From assembly GCF_000153125.2 (NCBI RefSeq), contig NZ_CM002299.1, positions 2,926,928 to 2,990,927 of the forward strand: a DNA stretch of 64,000 nucleotides, written 5' to 3'. Source of the stretch: Congregibacter litoralis KT71. Its GTDB lineage: Bacteria; Pseudomonadota; Gammaproteobacteria; Pseudomonadales; Halieaceae. Shown in pieces: positions 13,349-23,014 of this stretch. Position 1 is the first letter of the stretch. The number at the start of each line of letters is the position of its first letter. The notes under the pieces are model-generated. The model was not told the DNA's origin. It did not search any database and saw nothing but the letters and a program-made list of their open reading frames with translations. The position numbers and the translations under genes were made by a program.

Positions 13349-14335
13349 GTGAACCCCGAAGCAAACCCCCGCATTCTTTTGGCGCCCATGGAAGGCGTCA
13401 TCGATCACACCATGCGCGATCTTCTGACGCAGCTTGGCGGTGTGGATCGCTGCGTGACGGAATTTGTGCGCGTCAGTCAGGAACTGCTTCCCCCCCGGGT
13501 TTTTCATCGTCTCTGTCCGGAACTCGCCAACGGCGGCTGCACATCCTCGGGGGTGCCGGTCTACCTCCAGATTCTCGGCGGCGATCCCAGTGTGGTTGCG
13601 GAGAATGCATCCCGCGCTGCCGAGCTCGGTGCCCCGGGCGTCGATCTGAACTTCGGCTGTCCCGCCAAAACCGTTAACCGTTCCGATGGTGGATCCATCA
13701 TTCTCCGGGAGCCCGAGCGGGTTCACCGAATCGTGGCGGCCACACGGCAAGCCCTTCCGCCCTCGGTCCCCCTGAGCGTAAAAATACGCCTGGGGTTTGA
13801 CAGCAGTGACCGCTTTCTCGACATCGTATCGGGCATTGATGCGGCAAGGCCCAGCGAACTGGTGATCCATGCCCGCACCCGGGCCGACGGCTATCGTCCT
13901 CCCGCCTATTGGGAGCACATCGCCCTCGCCCGCAGCAAAACCCGGTTACCCCTCATCGCCAACGGTGAAATCTGGGGCGTGGGCGACGCAAAACTTGCCC
14001 GGGAAAAAAGCGGCACCCGGGACCTCATGCTTGGCCGTGGGGTGCTTTGCCGTCCGGATTTACCGCGGCTTCTGCGCGCCGCCGACAGCGGTGTGGAAGT
14101 GGACGCTCTGACCTGGCATGAGATCCGCGGCTATCTGCTGAAGTATCTTGCGATCACGCTGGAGAGCTACGATGCGCGCTACGCGGTGAATCCCATCAAG
14201 CAGTGGCTGGGATACCTGAGGCACTACTATCCCCAGGCGGCAGCCATGTTCGTGGTGATCAAGCGTATCCTCGATCCCGAGGAGTTACGTCTCGCCCTGG
14301 GCGGCAAGGAAGATCCAGAACAGCAAGCGGCTTAG
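13349..14335 (+). CDS. dusC: tRNA-dihydrouridine(16) synthase DusC
   Basis: FMN enzyme reducing uridine 16 of tRNA to dihydrouridine. The product has RILLAPMEGVIDHTMRD at the N-terminus, CVTEFVRV, the catalytic cysteine in VDLNFGCPAKTVN, ANGEIWGV and the C-terminal RNA-binding part with IKQWLGYLRHYYPQA, all resembling DusC rather than DusA or DusB. The GTG at 13349 gives 328 residues and fits the usual N-terminus; a GTG at 13271 would add 26 unrelated residues. Divergent from oadG. Confidence 0.88.
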   Translation: MNPEANPRILLAPMEGVIDHTMRDLLTQLGGVDRCVTEFVRVSQELLPPRVFHRLCPELANGGCTSSGVPVYLQILGGDPSVVAENASRAAELGAPGVDLNFGCPAKTVNRSDGGSIILREPERVHRIVAATRQALPPSVPLSVKIRLGFDSSDRFLDIVSGIDAARPSELVIHARTRADGYRPPAYWEHIALARSKTRLPLIANGEIWGVGDAKLAREKSGTRDLMLGRGVLCRPDLPRLLRAADSGVEVDALTWHEIRGYLLKYLAITLESYDARYAVNPIKQWLGYLRHYYPQAAAMFVVIKRILDPEELRLALGGKEDPEQQAA

Positions 14336-14357
14336 ACAAAACAAGAAGGAGTAAGCC

Positions 14358-15914
14358 ATGTCGACTGCAGTAGCAGACGCCCCCATTGTTCGCGACAACC
14401 ACGGATTCTTTGGTCACCCCCGGGGACTGATGATTTGCTTTGCCACAGAGATGTGGGAGCGCTTCTCCTTTTACGGCATGAAATATCTGCTGCTGCTGTA
14501 TCTGACAAAGTATCACCTCTTCACCGACGCCGAAGGACTGGAAGTGCTCGGCGGCTATGCCGCACTGGTCTACGCCATGCCCGTCATCGGTGGCCTCATC
14601 GCCGATCGCTACCTGGGTATGCGCAAGTCCGTGATTTTGGGCGGTCTGCTCCTCGTGGCGGGACACCTGGGCATGGCCGTGGAAGGCGAACAGGCCCGCA
14701 TGGTGGGGGACAGCATTCAGCGCGACACCCGGGCGCTGCAGGTCTTTTACGCGTCCCTGGCCCTGATTGTCATCGGCGTGGGATTCCTCAAGCCGAACAT
14801 TTCCACCATTGTCGGTCAGCTTTACAGCAAGGATGATCCCCGGCGGGATTCGGGTTTTACCATCTTCTACATGGGCATCAATCTGGGATCCTTCAGCGCG
14901 ACACTGCTCTGCGGCTATCTCGGAGAAACCTATGGCTGGGGCTACGGTTTTGGCGCGGCCGGCATTGGGATGCTCCTGGGCCTCGCCACCTTCATCTACG
15001 GGCAGCGCTACCTGGCGGGCCTGGCGGAACCACCGGAGGGTGGCAATTTACAACAGCGCACCGCCCTGGGACTCTCCCGGGAACACAGCATCTATGTTGG
15101 CGCTCTCGTGGGCGTCGTGGCGGTCTGGCAGATGCTGCAGTTCCACGCTGCCGTAGGACTTCTCCTTAACTCTCTTTCCCTCATCGTGCTGTCAGGCCTG
15201 GCCTGGTTTATCGTCGCGCGCTGCGATGCTGTTGAACGAAGTCGTACGATTGTTCTCATCATATTGACCATGTCCACCGTGGTGTTCTGGGCGCTCTTTG
15301 AACAAAGCGCCGCATCCATGACCCTGTTTGCCGACCGTGTCATGGACCGCGAAGTCTTTGGTCTCACCCTCACGGCCTCCCAGTACGGCGCCCTGAACTC
15401 CATGTTTATCTTTATGTTTGCGCCGTTTTTTGCGTGGCTGTGGACAAGCCTCGGGCGCCGGGGACTGGAACCCTCCACACCGGTGAAGTTCGCCCTGGGT
15501 ATTGCGCAGGCGGGTCTGGGCTTTGGCGCCCTGGTGCTCGGTGCGGCGAATCCCGATCAGGCGGGGCTGGTATCAGGTTACTGGATGGTGCTTGCCTATT
15601 TGCTACACACCTGTGGAGAGCTGTGTCTGTCGCCCGTGGGCCTGTCTGCGGTGACCAAACTTGCGGTGCCCAGCGTGGTGGGCGTCATGATGGGATCCTG
15701 GTTCCTCGCCACGGCCTATTCAGAATTTGTTGCCGCCCAGCTGGCAAAGTTGGCGGCTCTGGAGACCAGTGGTGGCAGTATCACGGACACGGCGGCAGCG
15801 CTGGCGAGTTACGGTGACTTGTTCACCAGCCTGTTCTGGCTCGGTGTGGGTGTGGGGGGGGTCATGCTCTTGCTGTCACCCCTCCTCCGTCGCATGATGC
15901 ACGGGATTCACTAA
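14358..15914 (+). CDS. POT/PTR2-family proton-coupled peptide transporter
   Basis: Major facilitator protein of 518 residues importing di- and tripeptides with protons. The proton-coupling signature appears as EMWERFSFYGMKYLL near residue 32, followed by the family GGLIADRYLGMRK loop and MGINLGSF. Roughly 12-14 membrane helices are visible. ATG at 14358 with AAGGAG a few bases before it, 22 bases after dusC. Substrate is inferred from family only; whether it takes peptides or another solute cannot be told from sequence. Confidence 0.9.
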   Translation: MSTAVADAPIVRDNHGFFGHPRGLMICFATEMWERFSFYGMKYLLLLYLTKYHLFTDAEGLEVLGGYAALVYAMPVIGGLIADRYLGMRKSVILGGLLLVAGHLGMAVEGEQARMVGDSIQRDTRALQVFYASLALIVIGVGFLKPNISTIVGQLYSKDDPRRDSGFTIFYMGINLGSFSATLLCGYLGETYGWGYGFGAAGIGMLLGLATFIYGQRYLAGLAEPPEGGNLQQRTALGLSREHSIYVGALVGVVAVWQMLQFHAAVGLLLNSLSLIVLSGLAWFIVARCDAVERSRTIVLIILTMSTVVFWALFEQSAASMTLFADRVMDREVFGLTLTASQYGALNSMFIFMFAPFFAWLWTSLGRRGLEPSTPVKFALGIAQAGLGFGALVLGAANPDQAGLVSGYWMVLAYLLHTCGELCLSPVGLSAVTKLAVPSVVGVMMGSWFLATAYSEFVAAQLAKLAALETSGGSITDTAAALASYGDLFTSLFWLGVGVGGVMLLLSPLLRRMMHGIH

Positions 15915-15929
15915 GCGCGGGGTTTTGCC

Positions 15930-17159
15930 ATGGCAGAGCGAAGTTACGACATTATTCTGTTTGGCGCCACGGGCTTCACCGGACAGCTGGTCGCCGAGTA
16001 TCTCCTGGAGCGCTACGGCAGCAACGGAGAACTTCGCTGGGCCCTTGCCGGGCGTAATGAGCAAAAGTTGGAAGCTGTGCGGGCCGCCCTCCAGGGCGTA
16101 AAGCCCGCTCATCCCCTGCCCTTGCTGACGGCAGACAGCAGCGACGCCGAGGCGCTTCAAACCCTGGCTGCCAGCACAGCGGTGATTTGCAGCACCGTAG
16201 GTCCCTATGCCAGACACGGCAGCGAACTGGTGGCGGCCTGCGTCGCCGAGGGCACGGATTACTGTGACCTGACCGGCGAGGTGCCCTGGATCGCCGACAT
16301 GATCAAACGGCATCAGGGCGCTGCGGAAATCAGCGGCGCCCGCATCGTCCACTGCTGCGGTTTTGACTCCATTCCCTCGGACCTGGGCAACTGGTTTGTG
16401 CAACAAGCCATGGAAGAACAGCACGGTGTCACAGCATCCCGCGTCCGCGGCCGCGTGGGCAAAACCCGCGGTGCGGCCAGCGGAGGTACTGTGGCGAGCT
16501 TGATGGGCGTCATGGAAGACGCGGGACGCGACCCGGCGCTGCGCAAGCTACTCAAAAACAAGTACTGCCTGTATCCCGCGGGCGAGAACCCCGGTCCCGC
16601 GGTGAAAGACCAGACCCTGCCCGTCTTCGACCCCGATTTTGAGCAGTGGACGACGCCTTTCGTTATGGCCCTGATCAATGAGCGGGTGGTGCGCCGAAGC
16701 AATGCACTGATGGGCTTTCCCTGGGGCCGTGATTTTGACTATGACGAGAGCCAACTGTGTAGCAGCCGCGCCCAGGCACTGGCGATCAGCCTGGGTATGG
16801 GGGCCGCCATGGCCACTGTCAGTAGCAGTGTGGGGCGGAGGGCAATGGGAAAACTATTGCCCAAGCCCGGTGAAGGGCCTGATGAGGACGCCCGGGAGCG
16901 GGGATTCTTTGAGTTATTCTTTCATGCCCAGCACCCCACAGATCCGACGAAGTCCCTGCGTGCGCGCGTGAGCGGAGACCGGGATCCCGGTTATGGCGCC
17001 ACGTCCCGGATGCTCGGAGAAGCCGCCGTCAGCCTGGCGAAGGACCCTGCGGACGTCGGCGGCGGTATCTGGACGCCGGCATCGGCGCTGGCCCCGGCGC
17101 TGTTACCGCGACTGGAGCAGAACGCCGGATTGCAGTTCACCCTGACTCCCACCACCTAG
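15930..17159 (+). CDS. Saccharopine dehydrogenase-like NAD(P)-binding oxidoreductase
   Basis: Product of 409 residues with an N-terminal Rossmann motif (ILFGATGFTGQLVAEYL, residues 9-25), STVGPYARHGSELVAACVAEGTDY typical of the saccharopine dehydrogenase family (shown here as two parts: STVGPYARHG and CVAEGTDYCDLTGE), and CCGFDSIPSDLG. This resembles the trans-acting enoyl reductases of mycobacterial lipid synthesis and their uncharacterised proteobacterial relatives. Substrate unknown. It lies 15 bases after the peptide transporter and 27 bases before the next gene, so may be in one operon with both. Confidence 0.8.
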   Translation: MAERSYDIILFGATGFTGQLVAEYLLERYGSNGELRWALAGRNEQKLEAVRAALQGVKPAHPLPLLTADSSDAEALQTLAASTAVICSTVGPYARHGSELVAACVAEGTDYCDLTGEVPWIADMIKRHQGAAEISGARIVHCCGFDSIPSDLGNWFVQQAMEEQHGVTASRVRGRVGKTRGAASGGTVASLMGVMEDAGRDPALRKLLKNKYCLYPAGENPGPAVKDQTLPVFDPDFEQWTTPFVMALINERVVRRSNALMGFPWGRDFDYDESQLCSSRAQALAISLGMGAAMATVSSSVGRRAMGKLLPKPGEGPDEDARERGFFELFFHAQHPTDPTKSLRARVSGDRDPGYGATSRMLGEAAVSLAKDPADVGGGIWTPASALAPALLPRLEQNAGLQFTLTPTT

Positions 17160-17186
17160 TCGATCCCGGCGCGGCGCAAGGCAGCT

Positions 17187-19376
17187 TTGACCGACTCCGA
17201 CCCACAGCGCTTTAACCTGGTTTTTTCAGGTCAGCTGCTCCCCGACACCGATGGAGAGCGGGCCAAACGCACCCTGGCCGCCTTTTTTGGCTTGCGCGAT
17301 GTCAGTGGTGTCTCGGTTTTTTTCAGTGGAAAACCCGTACCCCTGCGGCGCAACATCACGAGAACGGATGCGCTGCGCCTCTACAGACAACTGCGAAGTG
17401 TCGGTCTCATTTGTGAGATTGCGCCTGTAGATGCCCCCCCCCCGGCCCCGGCACCCGCTGCAGAAACCGTGGCTGAACCTGAGCCGGGTCCGGAGCCGAA
17501 GCCGAAGCCGAAGCCGAAGCCGAAGCCGAAGCCGAAGCCGAAGCCGAAGCCGAAGCCGAAGCCAGTATCCAAACCCCGGCCTCAGGCAGAGTCAATTCCC
17601 GAGGCTAATAAGACGCCAATTTCTGCACCGCGGGAGGAGGCCAGCTCCGGGGCCGATTCAAGACCTCGGACCGAGCAGCCTCCGAGGCAAGCTCCCCGGG
17701 GAAAAGCACCCAACCTTTTTGCCCTGCGACCGGCGTTTTCAACACAAAACACAGCGCAGCTTCAGGAAGCCACACAGATTCGCAGCTTCATTGCCATGGG
17801 TATTGCTCTGGCTCTCTTTGCAGTCGTGCTCGCCGTGGCCTTGCGCTTTCCTGCCGCACCGGCGGGCGAGGAGCCTCTAGGCCCTCTGGCGGGTATCAGC
17901 CTTCCAGGCAATGAACTGCTACTCCTTGTTGAAGGCGCCCTGCTGATACACGAGCGATCAGGGCTTGCCAGGGCTCGTGTCAGTGCTGCGGAACTGGGAT
18001 TTGACTTCATCGCGCCACCGCTCGCGGTGACCCCAAGTGGTGACGTCATCTTCAACGCCGGCAAAGACGGGGAGGCTATGCGCTTGCAACGCTGCTCCCT
18101 GGATACGCGAAGCTGCTATACCTTCAGTCCCCAGGCATTGGAGAGCCCCGTTGTCGCCATTGCCAGCTCTCTCCTGGGAGACGGCTTCTTCCTTCTCGGC
18201 GCCGAAGGACAACTCTGGCGCAGCGACAGCGCAGGAGACATTCAGTCTGAGGCAACGGTGCAAGTCCCCTGGGGGCTGCCCCGGGTGTTGTACGACGGCG
18301 GTCTGCTGCTGATTCCTGCCGGCGACGCCCCGATGCTGGGTGTCTATCGGCCGGACCTGGAGAGCTTTGGCCAACAGCTTGACGCCTTGCTCGTGATGCC
18401 TCCCACCGCCGTGGCCGCAGGTCAGGACCGCTTGAGGGATGTTGCCCTGGGAAGCGAATCGCACTGGGCGCTGATGGCCGGCGACGCGACAGCAACCGCG
18501 CTCTACCGCTTTGACCCAGACTGGGGAAGAGCCGCGCCGGTGAATTTAACGCAGTCCTTTGCCAAACCTTACCTGATTCCGTGGCGCGACAAACTCCTCG
18601 TCGCCGATCCGGGGCAGGCAACGGTGCTCCGCCTTGCCAAGGACGGCAATCCGGAAGCGCCCTTTGACTCTTCCCTGTTAGCCGAGGAGCGCGAAAACTG
18701 GCTCGAAATCTCAAGACAGCGCAGCCTGATGCGACACCTGGGCATCGGCTTACCGCTCATCTTCATACTGCTGTGCGCCATAGCGGCACTCCTCTACTAC
18801 AGCAGCTTTCGGTCTCTGCACACGCTGCCCCGGCAGCGCAGCGCTCTCCTCGACCCCATGCCCGGCGGCATTCATTGGCTGCCCGCATCCGGGCAAACCG
18901 AACACGCCGTCCGGCGCATAGGGCTGGCGCTGCTCATCCTGACGATGCTCCTCCTCTCGCTGCTTGGTGCCAGCGCCGGATGGCCCGGCGTTTTTGCCGG
19001 CGCGCCGGCGGCAGTGGGGGCACTATACGGCTGGAACAAACTGCGCGAGGGTTGCGGCGGCTATCTCGGCCTCATGGAAACGCACTTTATCGCTGTGGAT
19101 TACGATGGACGCTATTTCTACGGTGAGCGTTCCGCGCTCCGGGGAAACGCCGCGCTACTGATGGCACCGGGCGTCGTGCTCCCCATCAGTCTTCCCGGGT
19201 TACCCAATCTCGACACCGCAGACATAGCCCCGGCCCGCTTCGCGCCGCCGAAGCATAGCCCCGCCGTGGAAATCATTGGTGGGCTCTGGCTATCGCGCCA
19301 TCCCTGGATGCACGCTCTCCTCGCGACGACCATCGGTTTAATGCTAAGCGTTTGCCTTGTAGTGCTGACAGGCTGA
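17187..19376 (+). CDS. Unrecognised 729-residue membrane protein with Lys-Pro linker
   Basis: I do not recognise a named function. Residues 8-80 form a small domain (FNLVFSGQLLPDTDG, then FFSGKPVPLRRN and LRSVGLICEI) resembling the short module found before membrane domains in other gammaproteobacterial proteins. A rigid Lys-Pro linker follows (about residues 103-132), then a helix at 201-219, a large presumably extracytoplasmic region to about 515 with repeated Gly/Leu-rich strands that may be a beta-propeller, and helices near 517-540, 575-615 and 710-729. Start is a TTG with AAGG five bases upstream. It precedes lutA by 90 bases. Confidence 0.7.
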   Translation: MTDSDPQRFNLVFSGQLLPDTDGERAKRTLAAFFGLRDVSGVSVFFSGKPVPLRRNITRTDALRLYRQLRSVGLICEIAPVDAPPPAPAPAAETVAEPEPGPEPKPKPKPKPKPKPKPKPKPKPKPVSKPRPQAESIPEANKTPISAPREEASSGADSRPRTEQPPRQAPRGKAPNLFALRPAFSTQNTAQLQEATQIRSFIAMGIALALFAVVLAVALRFPAAPAGEEPLGPLAGISLPGNELLLLVEGALLIHERSGLARARVSAAELGFDFIAPPLAVTPSGDVIFNAGKDGEAMRLQRCSLDTRSCYTFSPQALESPVVAIASSLLGDGFFLLGAEGQLWRSDSAGDIQSEATVQVPWGLPRVLYDGGLLLIPAGDAPMLGVYRPDLESFGQQLDALLVMPPTAVAAGQDRLRDVALGSESHWALMAGDATATALYRFDPDWGRAAPVNLTQSFAKPYLIPWRDKLLVADPGQATVLRLAKDGNPEAPFDSSLLAEERENWLEISRQRSLMRHLGIGLPLIFILLCAIAALLYYSSFRSLHTLPRQRSALLDPMPGGIHWLPASGQTEHAVRRIGLALLILTMLLLSLLGASAGWPGVFAGAPAAVGALYGWNKLREGCGGYLGLMETHFIAVDYDGRYFYGERSALRGNAALLMAPGVVLPISLPGLPNLDTADIAPARFAPPKHSPAVEIIGGLWLSRHPWMHALLATTIGLMLSVCLVVLTG
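17493..17564 (+). repeat. Hexanucleotide repeat (about 11 x AAGCCG) coding Lys-Pro
   Basis: An almost perfect AAGCCG array starts after GAGCCG at 17493 and ends in AAGCCA at 17564. It codes 11 consecutive Lys-Pro pairs. Copy changes would keep frame, altering only linker length between the N-terminal module and the first membrane helix. Confidence 0.9.
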
Positions 19377-19418
19377 TGTTCAGAAATGCCGCGGGCAAAT
19401 TTCCAATCCCGGGCAGGC

Positions 19419-19424
19419 TATAAT
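19419..19424 (+). promoter_or_regulatory. Putative -10 element of the lutABC promoter
   Basis: A perfect TATAAT lies 43 bases before the lutA GTG in the 90-base gap after the membrane-protein gene. No good -35 sits at 16-18 bases, suggesting dependence on an activator or a chance match. Confidence 0.4.
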
Positions 19425-19466
19425 CTGGCGTACCTGACTCTCGTCGTGGGAACCGCCTGAGGCATT

Positions 19467-20276
19467 GTGAAAGATAACGGCAACAGCAAAGTAACAGCCC
19501 CGAAGGCTGGCCTGAAGGTTGCGCTTTACGTCACCTGTCTGGCAGACCTCATGCGCCCTTCCGTGGCCCAGGCGAGCCTCGAACTCCTCCGGGCTGCGGG
19601 CTGCGATGTCACCGTGCCGCCAGAACAAAGCTGCTGTGGCCAGCCTTCCTACAATAACGGCGATTACGCCGGTGCAGCCCGCATCGCGAAGCAGCTTATC
19701 CAGCGCTTTGAACCTTTTGACTACGTGGTACTGCCCTCGGGATCCTGCGCCGGCATGCTGATCAAGCACTATCCCCGCCTCCTTGATGGGCAGTGGCGGG
19801 ACCGCGCAGAACAGTTCGCGGGGCGTGTATACGAACTCACGACTTTTCTACTGACCGTGGCCAATTACCAACCCGCGGTTCAGGCATCTGAAAACTCCGT
19901 GGCCTATCACGACAGCTGCGCGGGCCTGCGGGAGTTAAACATCAGGGAACAGCCGCGGGAGCTGCTTGCAAGGGCGAACATCACCGTGAGGGAACTCCAG
20001 CAGGCTGAAGTCTGCTGTGGCTTCGGAGGAACGTTCTGCGCCAAGATGCCAGCGGTCTCGGGAGACATGGCTGATCGCAAGATCGAAGATATGGAAAACA
20101 CGGGAGAAAAGACCCTGGTGGGGGGAGATCTGGGCTGTCTCCTGGCGCTGGAGGGCCGGGCGCGCAGGACAGGCCGTACGCTTCAGTTCAAACACGTGGC
20201 AGAAGTGCTCCGCGGGGAAGACTCAACATCCCCTGAAGACCTGAGCAACGATACGCCCGGGGGCATTGATCGCTGA
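19467..20276 (+). CDS. lutA: Lactate utilisation protein A (Fe-S, CCG-domain)
   Basis: First subunit of the LutABC (LldEFG) L-lactate oxidation complex. Its 269 residues hold two cysteine-rich CCG domains: PEQSCCGQPSYNNG in the first half and AEVCCGFGGTFCAK in the second, with LPSGSCAGM and HDSCAGLREL supplying further cysteines. Begins at a GTG (19467). It overlaps lutB by one base (TGATG). No lactate permease or GntR regulator is adjacent. Confidence 0.93.
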   Translation: MKDNGNSKVTAPKAGLKVALYVTCLADLMRPSVAQASLELLRAAGCDVTVPPEQSCCGQPSYNNGDYAGAARIAKQLIQRFEPFDYVVLPSGSCAGMLIKHYPRLLDGQWRDRAEQFAGRVYELTTFLLTVANYQPAVQASENSVAYHDSCAGLRELNIREQPRELLARANITVRELQQAEVCCGFGGTFCAKMPAVSGDMADRKIEDMENTGEKTLVGGDLGCLLALEGRARRTGRTLQFKHVAEVLRGEDSTSPEDLSNDTPGGIDR

Positions 20277-21697
20277 TGGAACAGCGCAGCCAGGAATTCC
20301 TGACCCTCGCCGATGAGGCGATTGCCAGTCCCGAGCGCGCGGCAAACCGAAAAGCTCTGGGCGCCTTCATGCCCCAGCTGCGCAACGCGGCGGTCGACAA
20401 GTTTGGCGGTGAAGAGGATTTTTCTACGCTTCGCCAGGACGTAAAGGCCCTACGTGAACACGCCTTGGGGCATCTCGCTCACTACCTGGAAACGTTTACA
20501 CACAACGCCCGGGAAAATGGCAGCACGGTGAATTTTGCGCGCAACGGTGAAGAGTTAAACAACATCGTTCTGGATATCTGTGCCCGAAGTGAGGCGCAGC
20601 ACATCGCCAAGGGCAAATCGATGATCACCGAAGAGACCGGTCTCAACAACGCCCTGGAGGCCGGCGGCTTTACCGTGCGGGAAACAGACCTCGGCGAATA
20701 CATCATCCAGGAAGCCGGTGAGACGCCCAGTCACATTGTCGGTCCCGCATTGCACAAAACGCAGGCGGAGATACGTGACTTGTTTCTTGAGCGACACCCC
20801 CTGGGAAACCGGGAGCTGGGCACGGCGAAGGACATGGTCACTGAAGCCCGGGAGGTCCTTCGGAATGATTTTCTCACGGCGGATGTGGGCATCATCGGCA
20901 GCAACGCGCTGATTGCCGAAAACGGCTATTCGATGCTCGTCACCAACGAGGGTAACGGTGACCTTTGCGCCAACCTCCCGCCCGTACTCATTATCTGCAC
21001 CAGCATTGATCGCGTGCTGCCCCGGGCCGACGATGCCATGGCGATGCTGCGTCTGCTGGTGAGGTCGACCACGGGACAGCCGGTGACCTGCTACACCAGT
21101 TTCTATGCCGGCCCACGGAGACCCGGAGATGTCGATGGCCCTCTCGAGACGCATTTTGTCCTCCTCGATAACGAGCGCAGTGACATCCTGGCCAGTGATT
21201 ACGCCGAGATGCTTCAGTGCATTCGCTGCGGCGCCTGTCTGAATCACTGCCCCGTCTACATGAGTGCGGGCGGTCATGCCTACGGCTGGGTTTACCCCGG
21301 ACCCATGGGATCAGTGCTCACCCCCCTCCTGACGTCCCTGGAGGATGGAGGGCTGTTGCCCGACGCCTGCACAGCCTGCGGTCGCTGTGAAGAAGTCTGC
21401 CCCGCGGCCATTCCTATACCGGATCTCCTTCGCGACCTGCGGGAAGAAAAATTCACCCAGGGCGTCACCAGCAGACGCTGGCGCCTCGGCATCCGCCTCC
21501 ACGGCTGGCTCGCCTCTCACCCCCGGCTCTATCAAAAAACTACCGGGATTGTGGTTCGGGTGCTTCATAGCCTGGGCGGCCGCAAGGGCGTCATTAAAAA
21601 GCTGCCATTCGTAGGGGGGTGGTTTGCTGCCCGCGATCTTCCGGCTCCCGCAGCAAAAACTTTCCAGACCCTGCATCGGGACAGCCTGCGCAAGTGA
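20276..21697 (+). CDS. lutB: Lactate utilisation protein B (ferredoxin-like)
   Basis: Iron-sulfur subunit of 473 residues. The N-terminal LUD domain contains KSMITEETGLNNAL and VTNEGNGDLCANLPP. The two 4Fe-4S motifs are CIRCGACLNHCPVY and CTACGRCEEVCPAAIPI, followed by a C-terminal DUF3390-like tail. Transfers electrons from lactate toward the quinone pool. Overlaps lutA by 1 base and lutC by 4. Confidence 0.95.
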   Translation: MEQRSQEFLTLADEAIASPERAANRKALGAFMPQLRNAAVDKFGGEEDFSTLRQDVKALREHALGHLAHYLETFTHNARENGSTVNFARNGEELNNIVLDICARSEAQHIAKGKSMITEETGLNNALEAGGFTVRETDLGEYIIQEAGETPSHIVGPALHKTQAEIRDLFLERHPLGNRELGTAKDMVTEAREVLRNDFLTADVGIIGSNALIAENGYSMLVTNEGNGDLCANLPPVLIICTSIDRVLPRADDAMAMLRLLVRSTTGQPVTCYTSFYAGPRRPGDVDGPLETHFVLLDNERSDILASDYAEMLQCIRCGACLNHCPVYMSAGGHAYGWVYPGPMGSVLTPLLTSLEDGGLLPDACTACGRCEEVCPAAIPIPDLLRDLREEKFTQGVTSRRWRLGIRLHGWLASHPRLYQKTTGIVVRVLHSLGGRKGVIKKLPFVGGWFAARDLPAPAAKTFQTLHRDSLRK

Positions 21698-22380
21698 ACG
21701 CCGGCGACGCAGAGAAAGCGGTATTCGCGCGAATTCGCGGTGCATCCCGACGAAGCTCCGCAGAGCAGATCGCCAAGGAACTTGCCGCTCTGAAAACCCC
21801 GGCCGCTGCACCCCTGCCAACGGTCGATCTCTGCGAGGCGCTGCGCTTGAACCTGGCAAACAATGGCGCCACCTCGGCCGCCGTGGAAACGCGCAGTGCC
21901 GCGGTGCAGGAGATCTCGCACTTTATTACGCAAAAATACGCACAGCGGCGCGTCGTTACGGGACATGATCCCCGTCTCGCAGCATTGCCCTGGCGCGACG
22001 GCGGACTACTCCCCCGTTTTGACATCGCCCAAAACGGTGACACGGTCTCCGTGAGCTACGCCTACTGCGCCGTCGCGGAATCGGGTTCCCTCGCCCTGCT
22101 GTTGGACAGGAACAATCCCGGACTCAATAATCTTCTCGTGGAGGACCACATTATTCTGGTCGACCGGGGAGATATCCATGAAAGAATTGAGAGCATCTGG
22201 ACGGCGCCCCGCCTGCAAGAAGCCGAGACCCGACCCCGCGGTCTCATGATGATCTCGGGCCCTTCGAGCACCGCCGATATCTCAATGCAGCTGGTGCTCG
22301 GGGCCCACGGGCCCCGCGCCCTTCACGTGATTATTGTAGGCCAGGAGCCGGGGCAGACTTCGGGCAAAGAATTACTTTAG
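21694..22380 (+). CDS. lutC: Lactate utilisation protein C
   Basis: Third subunit, LUD domain, 228 residues from the GTG at 21694 that overlaps the lutB stop as GTGA. Visible signatures are SVSYAYCAVAESGSLALLLD and the C-terminal MMISGPSSTADISMQLVLGAHGP (quoted as MMISGPSSTADI and LGAHGPRALHVII). A longer opening at 21619 would read into lutB and is rejected. The stop overlaps that of the convergent Ysc84-like gene by 4 bases. Confidence 0.92.
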   Translation: MNAGDAEKAVFARIRGASRRSSAEQIAKELAALKTPAAAPLPTVDLCEALRLNLANNGATSAAVETRSAAVQEISHFITQKYAQRRVVTGHDPRLAALPWRDGGLLPRFDIAQNGDTVSVSYAYCAVAESGSLALLLDRNNPGLNNLLVEDHIILVDRGDIHERIESIWTAPRLQEAETRPRGLMMISGPSSTADISMQLVLGAHGPRALHVIIVGQEPGQTSGKELL

Positions 22381-22949
22381 AGAGGCTTGTAGGTGAACTT
22401 CTGTCCCCCCAGGGACGCCTCATACATCAATCCGCCACGAGCAATGGTGAAGATCGCCAGCCCTTTGCGGTAACCGCTGTTGGAAACACTGGCATCGTTG
22501 CGCCCACCACTGGCGCTGGCGGCAGCGCCACCGCCGGTATTGGCCTCCGCCGAAACGCCCGCCGTGATCGCTACGGCCGTGGCCTGGGCACTGAATTCAA
22601 AATTGCCCGAAGTAAAGCTTTTAAAGGCCCGCTCGTCTTCAAGGAAGATCATCTGGCTGAAGGCCTGGGCCCCCATCTGAAAACCGACGGTGAGCTGGGT
22701 CATGGTGGTATCACCGACATACATCCCTTTGGCGTAGACGCGACCCGCGCCGTGGGAGCCGCCAATACCAAAACCGCCTTTACCGATGGTGGGAAAAATC
22801 ACATAGCCATAGGCGTTTTTGAAAAAAGGAGCGGTCGGTTCCGCCGCCTTAAACGAAGCCAGGGCATCTTCATACTCCCCCGCATAGCTCAGGGGACTGG
22901 AAAGCAGAACAAGCAGTGCCGTAAATCCAAAAAAACGCATCAACATCAT
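22377..22949 (-). CDS. Ysc84-domain exported protein
   Basis: Small exported protein of 190 residues with a signal peptide (FFGFTALLVLLSSPLSYAG) and a Ysc84/SYLF lipid-binding domain: YGYVIFPTIGKGGFGIGG near the start and FTIARGGLMYEASLGGQKF at the end. The ATG at 22949 has GAGG nine bases upstream; a more distal start is possible. In bacteria the family is usually periplasmic or outer-membrane and of unknown role. Convergent with lutC and followed upstream by gap, with its own direction shared with the two GAPDH genes. Confidence 0.85.
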   Translation of the reverse strand: MMLMRFFGFTALLVLLSSPLSYAGEYEDALASFKAAEPTAPFFKNAYGYVIFPTIGKGGFGIGGSHGAGRVYAKGMYVGDTTMTQLTVGFQMGAQAFSQMIFLEDERAFKSFTSGNFEFSAQATAVAITAGVSAEANTGGGAAASASGGRNDASVSNSGYRKGLAIFTIARGGLMYEASLGGQKFTYKPL

Positions 22950-23014
22950 TCCGTGAATCCTCAAAGGAGCGCGAGCAGACCGCATTGCCTACCCGACGTA
23001 GTCAGTCGTTTATT

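Noticed and set aside
17493..17564. Phase-variation switch by the GAAGCC array
   Set aside because: A 6-base unit cannot shift the reading frame; only linker length can vary.
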